Assembly: GCA_024639025.1 (NCBI GenBank)
Contig: JAHEJF010000026.1
Location: 1-10,720 of the forward strand
Direction of reading: 5' to 3'
DNA: 10,720 nt
Source: Ahrensia sp.
GTDB lineage: Bacteria > Pseudomonadota > Alphaproteobacteria > Rhizobiales > Rhizobiaceae
The notes under the pieces are model-generated. The model saw nothing but the letters and a program-made list of their open reading frames with translations, did not search any database and was not told the origin of the DNA. The position numbers were made by a program, and so were the translations under genes. The stretch's first letter is position 1, and every line of letters starts with the position of its first letter. This document shows positions 1 to 7,146 of the stretch, one piece after another.

Positions 1-301
1 TTGCTTCCTGCAACATCAACTGGCGGACAACCAGCGCCTTTGCCGCAGCGATCAATGCTTCACCGGGCGTCTGTGCTGGGTGATGCTGTGCTTCGGCCAA
101 GATATCGGCTTCAGCGATAGACACACCATCGACCGATATTTGAGCCAACACAGGTTTGGCTTTTGGTGGCACTTCTGTGTCTGGCTCGACATATCCATCA
201 TAGCCACGTTGTGCACCCTGGGCGGTTTGTGTCGAGCCTTTACAATTACTGCCGCATGTTGATGGAGGTTCAATGAAAGGGTCTTTGAGCAAGGTCACCA
301 T
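1..301 (-). CDS. PpiC/parvulin-type peptidyl-prolyl isomerase, N-terminal part (cut by left edge)
   Basis: Partial gene: 100 codons are visible and the frame stays open to the window edge. The ATG at 301-299 lies 4 bases after the narI stop, with GGAG (312-309) 7 bases upstream; an in-frame GTG at 304 is a less likely start. The protein begins MVTLLKDPF, then has a short segment with two cysteines (C16 and C20, CGSNCKGS). A Pro/Lys-rich linker (about residues 40-50) leads to VLAQISVDGV and a predicted helical stretch ending ALVVRQLMLQEA. That last part resembles the helical N-terminal region of PpiC/SurA/NifM-type isomerases. Such a gene often follows narI in proteobacteria and is thought to help nitrate reductase maturation (established context). 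The catalytic rotamase domain would lie beyond the edge, so the function is inferred from the N-terminus and position. There is no obvious signal peptide, which fits a cytoplasmic role beside NarGH. Confidence 0.8.
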   Translation of the reverse strand, partial: MVTLLKDPFIEPPSTCGSNCKGSTQTAQGAQRGYDGYVEPDTEVPPKAKPVLAQISVDGVSIAEADILAEAQHHPAQTPGEALIAAAKALVVRQLMLQEA

Positions 302-305
302 CACA

Positions 306-1022
306 TCACTCCGCCGGAATTTTCGGTGCAGGCCGCTCATTTCGCTGCCTGACCACTTGATAACCCGGACGCCAGAAATACCGGATTGGAACGCTGAGCA
401 TGTGAACGAGCCGCGAAAACGGGAACAACAAGAAGATGGTCAGTCCCAAAATCAAATGCGCCTGATAGGGGAATGCCAAACCAGAGATCAGATCCGCCGT
501 GCCCTCGGTGCGGAAGGTCAAAATACGTTGCGCCCACTCTGACAAACGAAGCATCACCGATCCGTCAGCATGTTGCAGCGAGAATGGAACCGTCAGCAGC
601 CCAAGCGCCAATTGCACCCACAGGATCAACAATATTGCCGTATCAGAAAAGGTGGAAGTTACCCTAACGCGGGCATCGAACAAGCGCCGGTGTGCCAGCA
701 TCGAGATACCGACAAAACAGATTATTCCAGCAATGGAACCAGCAATGATGGCGAGCAATTGCTTGCTCTGCGCCGAGATGAAGTGCTCATAGATGAAATG
801 GGGTGTCAGCAATCCTATCGCGTGCCCAAAGAACAGAAAGATGATGCCGACATGGAAAAGAATCGATCCCCAATAAAGTTGTTTGCGGCGCAGGAGTTGG
901 CTGGACCCAGAGCGCCATGAATAGGGCTCGCGGTCATAGCGCAAGATGCTGCCAATGATCATGACGGCCAAGGCAATATATGGATACACTCCGAACAGAA
1001 GCTGATGAATGATGTCAGGCAT
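306..1022 (-). CDS. narI: Respiratory nitrate reductase gamma subunit (cytochrome b)
   Basis: NarI is the membrane anchor that oxidises quinol at the periplasmic side and passes electrons through two b haems to NarH. The product has 238 residues (E. coli NarI has about 225). Five hydrophobic segments are visible, at about 8-27, 50-70, 88-110, 126-147 and 186-207. The haem ligands are recognisable by spacing: H57 and H67 are ten apart and H189 and H207 eighteen apart, matching the E. coli pairs 56/66 and 187/205. The start is the ATG at 1022-1020, giving MPDIIHQLLF. GGGAGG lies 10 bases upstream, and narJ stops 2 bases earlier. The reading frame stays open further upstream, but that part overlaps narJ and has no NarI character. 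The C-terminal tail after about residue 218 is basic and probably cytoplasmic. Identity is very secure. Confidence 0.97.
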   Translation of the reverse strand: MPDIIHQLLFGVYPYIALAVMIIGSILRYDREPYSWRSGSSQLLRRKQLYWGSILFHVGIIFLFFGHAIGLLTPHFIYEHFISAQSKQLLAIIAGSIAGIICFVGISMLAHRRLFDARVRVTSTFSDTAILLILWVQLALGLLTVPFSLQHADGSVMLRLSEWAQRILTFRTEGTADLISGLAFPYQAHLILGLTIFLLFPFSRLVHMLSVPIRYFWRPGYQVVRQRNERPAPKIPAE

Positions 1023-1024
1023 GA

Positions 1025-1762
1025 TTATCTTGCCTCCCTTTGTACAGCATTTGCATTGGGATTTTTCTCGAGATTGTCTGCTTTTCGCTGCGAAGCCCGG
1101 ATTTGTCTTTGCATGCGATCCGGACCGCAATCCCCTTCGCCTGAATTGCCGCCAAAGGTGACAACTTCTTCCTCCCAGATCGCATCAAGCGCTTCCAGGT
1201 CATCAGGGTCATCTTCCGGCCGTGCCAGAATTGTTTCGACCAGTGAGGCATCAGGTTTTGACTTGGCAAATTTTTCCAATGCCCAGAATGCCTTTGCGTA
1301 GATCGACTTGCGCTTTTTGAGCCGCTCACGCATCGCGGTGATGATATGGAGCGTTTGCGACAACAGCTCGCGCGCTTCCTGTTCCGATCGCGTGGAGGCA
1401 TATTCGAGGAACAATGGCAGATAGTCGGGCAGTTCTCTCTCATTGATTGCAAACCCTCCGGTCTCATAAACCGACATCAGGTCGACCATCGCCTGGCCAC
1501 GATCACGGCTTTCTCCATGCACGTGCTCAAACAAGTGCAGTGAAAGCGATCGCGTACGATCAAACAAATGCACGTATCGTTCCTGCATGTCATACAGATC
1601 GCCCTCGGCGATGTTGCGGGCAAGTTCAATCAGAAGACTGGTTTCCTTGTCCTTCGACTGATTTCCGCTTTCCAGCACACCGATCAATCCAGGCAAGGCC
1701 TGATGAATTTCCTGCGACGGATAGGAAAGCAGAATAGATGCTGTCTTGAGAACCATGATCAT
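1025..1762 (-). CDS. narJ: Nitrate reductase molybdenum cofactor assembly chaperone
   Basis: NarJ is a cytoplasmic TorD-family chaperone. It binds the NarG N-terminus, helps insert the molybdenum cofactor and the FS0 cluster, and is not part of the final enzyme. The product has 245 residues (E. coli about 236). Family hallmarks are FDRTRSLSLHLFEHVHGESR (67-86), ELPDYLPLFLEY (110-121) and EEEVVTFGG (197-205). The tail after about 215 is polar, charged and probably disordered. The start is the ATG at 1762-1760, whose A is also the last base of the narH stop codon (TGATG). AAGGAG (1776-1771) sits 8 bases upstream. A second ATG two codons later would be 14 bases from that site, so the first is preferred. 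The one-base overlap suggests reinitiation coupled to narH. Confidence 0.96.
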   Translation of the reverse strand: MIMVLKTASILLSYPSQEIHQALPGLIGVLESGNQSKDKETSLLIELARNIAEGDLYDMQERYVHLFDRTRSLSLHLFEHVHGESRDRGQAMVDLMSVYETGGFAINERELPDYLPLFLEYASTRSEQEARELLSQTLHIITAMRERLKKRKSIYAKAFWALEKFAKSKPDASLVETILARPEDDPDDLEALDAIWEEEVVTFGGNSGEGDCGPDRMQRQIRASQRKADNLEKNPNANAVQREAR

Positions 1763-3300
1763 CAGCTGAACTCCTTGAAGAGATCTGTCGGGGTTTGTGT
1801 GGTGCGTGGTTTCTTGCCGCCAAACAGGTCGCTGTCTGCGCCACCGGCAGAACATCCGTTCCCGAACGAGAAGCCGCAGGAGCCGCGAAGATCGTAGGCA
1901 TCTTCAGTGATCTCGCGGTGCGATGTCGGGATGACGAAACGATCTTCGTAATTGGCAATCGCCATGATGTGGTACATGTCTTCAATCATTTGGCTGGTCA
2001 GAGCGACCTGCTTGGCAATCGCCTCATCGATCACACCATCAATGGTTTTCGTGCGCATATAAGAGCGCATCGCCAGCATGCGTTCCAAGGCCGAAACGAC
2101 GGGTTCTTCCTTGCCAGCGGTCAATAGATTGGCCAAATAGCGTACTGGAATACGAAGCGAGCGGACGTCGGGGAGCGCACCGTCCCACTCAATCTTCCCT
2201 GCTTCCGCAGCCGATTGAAGTGGCGACAGAGGCGGGATGTACCAAACCATTGGCAAGGTCCGGTATTCCGGATGAAGCGGGAACGCGACTTTCCAGTCCA
2301 TTGCCATTTTGTACACTGGTGATTGCTTGGCGGCTTCAAGCCATGCTTCTGGAATGCCCTGTTTTCTGGCTTCCGCGATGACTTCCTCATCATTGGGATC
2401 AAGGAAGACCTTCAGTTGTTCTTCGTAAAGGTCCTGTTCATTACCCGTCGATGCAGCTTCGGAAATCTTGTCGGCATCATAGAGAAGAACACCAAGATAA
2501 CGGATGCGTCCGACACATGTTTCCGAACAGACGGTAGGCTGCCCAGCTTCGATGCGAGGATAGCAGAAAGTACATTTTTCAGATTTGCCAGACTGCCAAT
2601 TGTAATAGATCTTTTTGTAGGGACAGCCCGATACACACATGCGCCATCCGCGGCATTTCTCCTGGTCGATCAGCACAATGCCGTCGTCTTCGCGCTTGTA
2701 GATTGCACCGGATGGGCATGCCGCAACGCAAGTGGGATTGAGGCAATGCTCACACAATCGCGGCAGATACATCATGAAAGTGTTTTCGAACTCGCCGTAG
2801 ATTTCTTTCTGGACACCCTCGAAATTGTAGTCCTTGGAACGTTTGGAGAATTCGCCACCAAGGATCTCTTCCCAGTTGGGACCCCATTCGATCTTGTCCA
2901 TGCGCTCACCTGTAATGGCTGAACGCGGACGCGCTGTCGGGGAAGCCTGGACTTCGCCTGCCGTTTGCAAATGGCCATAGTCGAAATTGAACGGCTCGTA
3001 ATAGTCGTCAATTTCTGGCAGATCCGGATTGGCAAAGATCTTTGCCAGAATGCGCCACTTGGTCCCCATTTTGGGTTCGATTTTGCCGTTGGCCTTACGG
3101 GTCCAACCGCCGTTCCAAGCTTTCTGGTTTTCCCAATCCTTTGGATAGCCAATGCCCGGTTTGGTTTCGACGTTATTGAACCAGGCATATTCAACACCTT
3201 CGCGATTGGTCCAAACGTTCTTGCAAGTCACAGAGCAAGTATGACACCCGATACACTTGTCGAGATTCAGAACCATGCCTATTTGAGCGCGGATTTTCAT
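1762..3300 (-). CDS. narH: Respiratory nitrate reductase beta subunit (iron-sulfur)
   Basis: NarH carries electrons from the NarI haems to NarG through one [3Fe-4S] and three [4Fe-4S] clusters on the cytoplasmic face of the membrane. The product has 512 residues, the same length as I recall for E. coli NarH. Four cysteine groups are intact: C16/19/22/26, C183/186/191/195, C216/222/226 and C243/246/258/262. In the third group W219 replaces the expected cysteine (CRGWRMCVSGC), the classic NarH sign of a [3Fe-4S] cluster. The C-terminus has CGFSFGNGCS followed by a short polar tail. The start ATG (3300-3298) overlaps the narG stop in an ATGA arrangement, with AGGAGG 7 bases upstream inside narG, so the two subunits are likely made in equal amounts. 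Nothing is broken or missing. Confidence 0.98.
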   Translation of the reverse strand: MKIRAQIGMVLNLDKCIGCHTCSVTCKNVWTNREGVEYAWFNNVETKPGIGYPKDWENQKAWNGGWTRKANGKIEPKMGTKWRILAKIFANPDLPEIDDYYEPFNFDYGHLQTAGEVQASPTARPRSAITGERMDKIEWGPNWEEILGGEFSKRSKDYNFEGVQKEIYGEFENTFMMYLPRLCEHCLNPTCVAACPSGAIYKREDDGIVLIDQEKCRGWRMCVSGCPYKKIYYNWQSGKSEKCTFCYPRIEAGQPTVCSETCVGRIRYLGVLLYDADKISEAASTGNEQDLYEEQLKVFLDPNDEEVIAEARKQGIPEAWLEAAKQSPVYKMAMDWKVAFPLHPEYRTLPMVWYIPPLSPLQSAAEAGKIEWDGALPDVRSLRIPVRYLANLLTAGKEEPVVSALERMLAMRSYMRTKTIDGVIDEAIAKQVALTSQMIEDMYHIMAIANYEDRFVIPTSHREITEDAYDLRGSCGFSFGNGCSAGGADSDLFGGKKPRTTQTPTDLFKEFS

Positions 3301-6300
3301 TCTGCCGCCTCCTTGTTTACAGGTGATGCAATGGATGGAGATTTAGATTGGCCTTCTTGGTATGGACCTTCCATCCAGTCGACCTTTTTCATTTTGTGAA
3401 CGATGACAAACTCGTCCCGGTTCGACCCAACGGTGCCGTAATAGTTGAACCCGTAGGATTGCTGCGCATAACCGCCGATCATGTGGGTGGGTTTGGTGAT
3501 CGCTCGCGTCACAGAATTGTGGATACCGCCGCGTTGTCCCGTGATCTGGGACCCGGGCGTATTCACGATCTTCTCCTGCGCATGGTACATGTAGATCGTA
3601 CCCTCCTTCATGCGCTGGGATACAACGACACGAGCGACAATCGCACCGTTCACATTGAAGACCTCGACCCAGTCATTGTCGACCAGATCGGCCTTGGCCG
3701 CGTCGACCTCGGATATCCAGACAACCGGACCCCCACGATTGAGAGTCAACATCATCAAATTGTCAGAATAGGTTGAGTGAATGCCCCATTTCTGGTGCGG
3801 GGTTATGAAGTTGAGAACAACTTGCTTCTCCCCATTGTTTTTTGCATCGATAACCGGACCAACCGCCTTGGTATCAATCGGTGGGCGATAGACGCAGAAT
3901 GCTTCGCCAAATGCTCGCATCCAAAGGTGGTCTTGATAGAGTTGCTGCCTGCCTGACAATGTCCGCCAGGGAATGAATTCGTGAACATTCGTATAGCCGG
4001 CATTGTAGCAGACTTTCTCGGACTCAAGACCTGACCATGTGGGCGATGAAATGATCTTGCGCGGCTGAGCAACCACATCGCGGAAGCGGATTTTTTCATC
4101 CTCCTTGGGCACCGCCAGATGTTGGTGCTCAAGGCCAGTGAACTTCTCAAGCGCTTCCCATGCCTTGACCGCAACTTCGCCATTTGTTTCAGGTGCCAGC
4201 GACAAGATGACTTCGGTTGCATCTATCGCACTGTTGATTTTGGGCCTTCCCTTAGTCAGTCCCTCTTCAGTGACCACGCCATTGAGTTTGCCCAACAGTT
4301 CCACTTCATGCTCGGTGTTCCAGGCAATGCCCTTGCCGCCATTGCCAAGCTTGTCCATGAGCGGCCCGAGCGCCGTGAATTGCTTGTATAGATTTGGATA
4401 ATCGCGTTCGACGACAGCAACGATTGGCATCGTCTTACCCGGAATGGGTTCGACCTCGCCCTTCTTCCATTCTTTGACGTCAAAGGGTTGCGCCAGTTCA
4501 TTGGCGCTGTCGTGCTGAATTGGCAGCATGACAATATCTTTTTCCTTGCCCAGAATCTCCGGAGCGACATCTGAAAACTTCTTGGCGATGCCTTTAAAGA
4601 TGTCCCAGTCACTGCGGGCTTCCCAAGCCGGATCAGCGGCGCTGGTCAACGGATGAATGAAGGGATGCATGTCTGACGTGTTCAGATCATCCTTCTCATA
4701 CCATGTGGCCGTAGGCAGAACGATGTCCGAATAGACACATGTCGTGGACATGCGGAAGTCCAGCGTGACGAGCAAATCGAGTTTGCCTTCCGGAGCCTCA
4801 TCATGCCAAACCGCTTCCTTGCCACGTTGTCGACCTTCTTCACCCAGATCCTTGCCCAGAACGCCATGTGATGTACCGAGCAGATGTTTGAGAAAATACT
4901 CGTGGCCTTTGCCGGAAGATCCCAGCAAGTTCGAGCGCCAGACAAACAGGTTACGCGGCCAGTTACGCTCATCATCCGGATCCTCGCACGACATGCTGAG
5001 TGCACCCGATTTCAACTGCTCGGCCACAAAATCCTTAGGCTCTTTCTTGGACTTGGCTGCCGCTTTGGCAACCTCGAGTGGATTGGTCTGCAGTTGCGGT
5101 GCAGATGGCAACCAACCCATCCTCTCGGACCGAATATTGTAGTCAATCAGCGTTGCATCCCAATCACCTTCCGGCGCGGTGGGCGACAGGATTTCATCGA
5201 CTTTCAGTGTTTCGTAACGCCACTGATCGGTGTGCGCGTAGAAGAAGGATGTTGAATTCATCTGGCGCGGTGGACGGTTCCAGTCCAACCCGAATGCCAG
5301 GGGCAGCCAGCCTGTTTGAGGCCGAAGTTTTTCCTGACCGACATAGTGGCTCCAACCGCCACCAGACTGGCCGATACAACCACACATGATCAACAGATTG
5401 ATGATCCCGCGATAGTTCATATCCATGTGATACCAGTGGTTCAGGCCAGCACCGAGAATGACCATAGAGCGGCCATTGGTCTTCTCCGCATTGAGCGCAA
5501 ACTCCCGTGCAACGCTGATAATATTGGCAGCAGGAACACCTGTGATTTTTTCAGCCCATGCTGGCGTGTAAGGCAGGTTTTCATCGAAGGACTTCGCGCT
5601 GTTCTTGTCATTCAAGCCGCGATCCAAACCATAATTGGCCATAAACAGATCAAAGACGGTTGCAACAAGCGCGTCGCCGTCAGAGAGCTTGACCCTTTTG
5701 GCAGGTACCTTTCGAACCAGAACGCTATCATGATCCGTCCCTTCAAAGTGGTCATGTTCGCGGTTGCCAAAATAGGGAAATGCAACATCTGCAATGTCAT
5801 CGTGATCCTGCTCCAAGATGAGGCTCATCTCCAGATCCTGGTGATTTCCCTTTTCGTCTTCGCCCTTGAGATTCCATTTGCCTTGCTCACCCCATCGGAA
5901 ACCAATGGAGCCCAAAGGTACAGTTACCTTTCCTGTTGCTGCATCAATTGCGACTGTTTTCCATTCCGGATTGTTTTTCTCTCCGAGATTGCGGGGAAAG
6001 TCGGCTGCACGAAGCTGGCGGTCTGGTACATACTGACCGTTCTTCTTCACCAATCGAACCAACATCGGCATGTCGGTATATTGGCGACAATACTTCTCGA
6101 AATACTCAGCCTGGCGATCAAGGTGAAATTCTCTGAGAATCACATGACCCATCGCCATGGCCAATGCGGCATCGGTTCCCTGTTTGGGGTGCAGCCACAT
6201 GTCGGAGAACTTGGCCGCCTCGGAATAGTCAGGCGATACCACGACTGATTTCGCACCCTTGTATCGCGCTTCAGTGTAGAAATGCGCATCGGGTGTTCGC

Positions 6301-7079
6301 GTTTGCGGCACGTTGGAACCCCAAAGCATCAGGAAGCCGGAATTGTACCAGTCAGCAGATTCGGGCACATCTGTTTGCTCTCCCCAAGTCATGGGAGAAG
6401 CAGGCGGCAGATCGCAATACCAATCGTAGAACGACATGCATGTGCCACCCATCAAGGACAAATATCTCGACCCAGCAGCATAGGAAACCATAGACATCGC
6501 CGGGATCGGCGAGAAACCAATAACGCGATCCGGGCCCCATTTCTTAGCTGTGTAGGCATTGGCGGCCGCAATGATTTCATTGACTTCATCCCACGTGGCT
6601 CGAACAAACCCGCCATGTCCGCGAAGTTTGATATAATCTTGCCGTTTCTCTGGGTTGGACTGAATCGCTTCCCATGCCCCTACAGGCGTTTTAACAGCTC
6701 GCTCTTTGCGCCACAGCTTGAGCAGCCGAGAGCGAACAAGAGGATATTTCACCCGATTGGCCGAGTACATGTACCAGGAATAGCTCGCACCACGAGAGCA
6801 ACCGCGCGGTTCATGGTTGGGCAAATCAGGCCGGGTACGTGGGTAATCGGTCTGCTGCGTTTCCCAAGTGACAATGCCTCCCTTGACATAGATCTTCCAG
6901 GAGCATGACCCGGTGCAGTTGGCGCCGTGGGTGGAGCGCACGATTTTGTCGTGTTGCCAACGCTTGCGATAGGCATCTTCCCAATCGCGGTTTTCATTGG
7001 TGACAACACCATGGCCATCGGAATAGGTGTCGACATTCTTCTTTGCCAGAAAGTTGAGACGATCGAGGAGATGAGACAT
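3297..7079 (-). CDS. narG: Respiratory nitrate reductase alpha subunit (molybdopterin)
   Basis: NarG is the catalytic subunit that reduces nitrate to nitrite at a Mo-bisMGD centre on the cytoplasmic side. The product has 1260 residues (E. coli about 1247). The FS0 ligands are H51, C55 and C59 (HGANCTGSC) and C94 (PRGCSRG). The aspartate that binds molybdenum lies in YDWYCDLPPASP, at D223 or D219. Pterin-binding stretches include GAGLNHWYHMD (about 543-553) and CGCIGQSGGGW (566-576). The C-terminal beta-barrel molybdopterin domain runs from about 1080 to 1240 and ends near YYGTVGSNRDEF. The N-terminus MSHLLDRLNFLAKK is the usual NarG leader-like segment recognised by NarJ. The start is the ATG at 7079-7077, with AGGGA about 12 bases upstream. 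It is 67 bases after narK2 and overlaps narH by 4 bases. The frame is intact throughout. Confidence 0.99.
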   Translation of the reverse strand: MSHLLDRLNFLAKKNVDTYSDGHGVVTNENRDWEDAYRKRWQHDKIVRSTHGANCTGSCSWKIYVKGGIVTWETQQTDYPRTRPDLPNHEPRGCSRGASYSWYMYSANRVKYPLVRSRLLKLWRKERAVKTPVGAWEAIQSNPEKRQDYIKLRGHGGFVRATWDEVNEIIAAANAYTAKKWGPDRVIGFSPIPAMSMVSYAAGSRYLSLMGGTCMSFYDWYCDLPPASPMTWGEQTDVPESADWYNSGFLMLWGSNVPQTRTPDAHFYTEARYKGAKSVVVSPDYSEAAKFSDMWLHPKQGTDAALAMAMGHVILREFHLDRQAEYFEKYCRQYTDMPMLVRLVKKNGQYVPDRQLRAADFPRNLGEKNNPEWKTVAIDAATGKVTVPLGSIGFRWGEQGKWNLKGEDEKGNHQDLEMSLILEQDHDDIADVAFPYFGNREHDHFEGTDHDSVLVRKVPAKRVKLSDGDALVATVFDLFMANYGLDRGLNDKNSAKSFDENLPYTPAWAEKITGVPAANIISVAREFALNAEKTNGRSMVILGAGLNHWYHMDMNYRGIINLLIMCGCIGQSGGGWSHYVGQEKLRPQTGWLPLAFGLDWNRPPRQMNSTSFFYAHTDQWRYETLKVDEILSPTAPEGDWDATLIDYNIRSERMGWLPSAPQLQTNPLEVAKAAAKSKKEPKDFVAEQLKSGALSMSCEDPDDERNWPRNLFVWRSNLLGSSGKGHEYFLKHLLGTSHGVLGKDLGEEGRQRGKEAVWHDEAPEGKLDLLVTLDFRMSTTCVYSDIVLPTATWYEKDDLNTSDMHPFIHPLTSAADPAWEARSDWDIFKGIAKKFSDVAPEILGKEKDIVMLPIQHDSANELAQPFDVKEWKKGEVEPIPGKTMPIVAVVERDYPNLYKQFTALGPLMDKLGNGGKGIAWNTEHEVELLGKLNGVVTEEGLTKGRPKINSAIDATEVILSLAPETNGEVAVKAWEALEKFTGLEHQHLAVPKEDEKIRFRDVVAQPRKIISSPTWSGLESEKVCYNAGYTNVHEFIPWRTLSGRQQLYQDHLWMRAFGEAFCVYRPPIDTKAVGPVIDAKNNGEKQVVLNFITPHQKWGIHSTYSDNLMMLTLNRGGPVVWISEVDAAKADLVDNDWVEVFNVNGAIVARVVVSQRMKEGTIYMYHAQEKIVNTPGSQITGQRGGIHNSVTRAITKPTHMIGGYAQQSYGFNYYGTVGSNRDEFVIVHKMKKVDWMEGPYQEGQSKSPSIASPVNKEAAE

Positions 7080-7146
7080 GTTCGGTACTTCCCTGATTGA
7101 GATGAATAGCGAGGCCGGGTCACGGACGCGGCCTCACCAGTTTGTG
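7080..7146 (-). other. narK2-narG intercistronic spacer
   Basis: A 67-base untranslated gap between the narK2 stop codon (TAG, 7149-7147) and the narG ATG. It contains the hairpin described separately and the narG ribosome binding site (AGGGAAG, roughly 7094-7088). I see no FNR-type palindrome and no convincing promoter, so narG is probably transcribed from the narK1 promoter. Confidence 0.7.
7111..7135 (-). repeat. Hairpin between narK2 and narG
   Basis: Perfect 7-base inverted arms GAGGCCG (7111-7117) and CGGCCTC (7129-7135) enclose 11 bases. Inside them a further 3-bp stem (GTC/GAC, 7119-7121 with 7125-7127) and a 3-base loop can form after one mismatch. On the nar mRNA it begins 11 bases after the narK2 stop. 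No U-run follows, so it is not a typical intrinsic terminator. It may stabilise the 3' end of a processed narK message or tune narG expression (inference). Confidence 0.6.

Noticed and set aside
52..273. Minus-strand frame of 73 codons at the left end
   Set aside because: It is a different frame from the isomerase-like reading that starts at 301 and continues to the edge. Its composition is not protein-like, while the 301 frame gives a recognisable family.
273..542. Plus-strand frame of 89 codons near the left end
   Set aside because: It overlaps narI on the opposite strand and the composition is not protein-like.
2323..2922. Plus-strand open frame of 199 codons opposite narH
   Set aside because: Antisense to the conserved cysteine region of narH and without recognisable protein features.
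5316..6248. Long plus-strand open frame (310 codons) opposite narG
   Set aside because: It lies fully antisense to well-conserved narG sequence, its translation resembles no protein family I know, and no convincing start signal was seen. It is a by-product of narG codon usage.
7111..7135. Intrinsic terminator between narK2 and narG
   Set aside because: A stem exists but no U-run follows on the nar strand, and termination here would cut off the reductase genes, for which no other promoter is visible.
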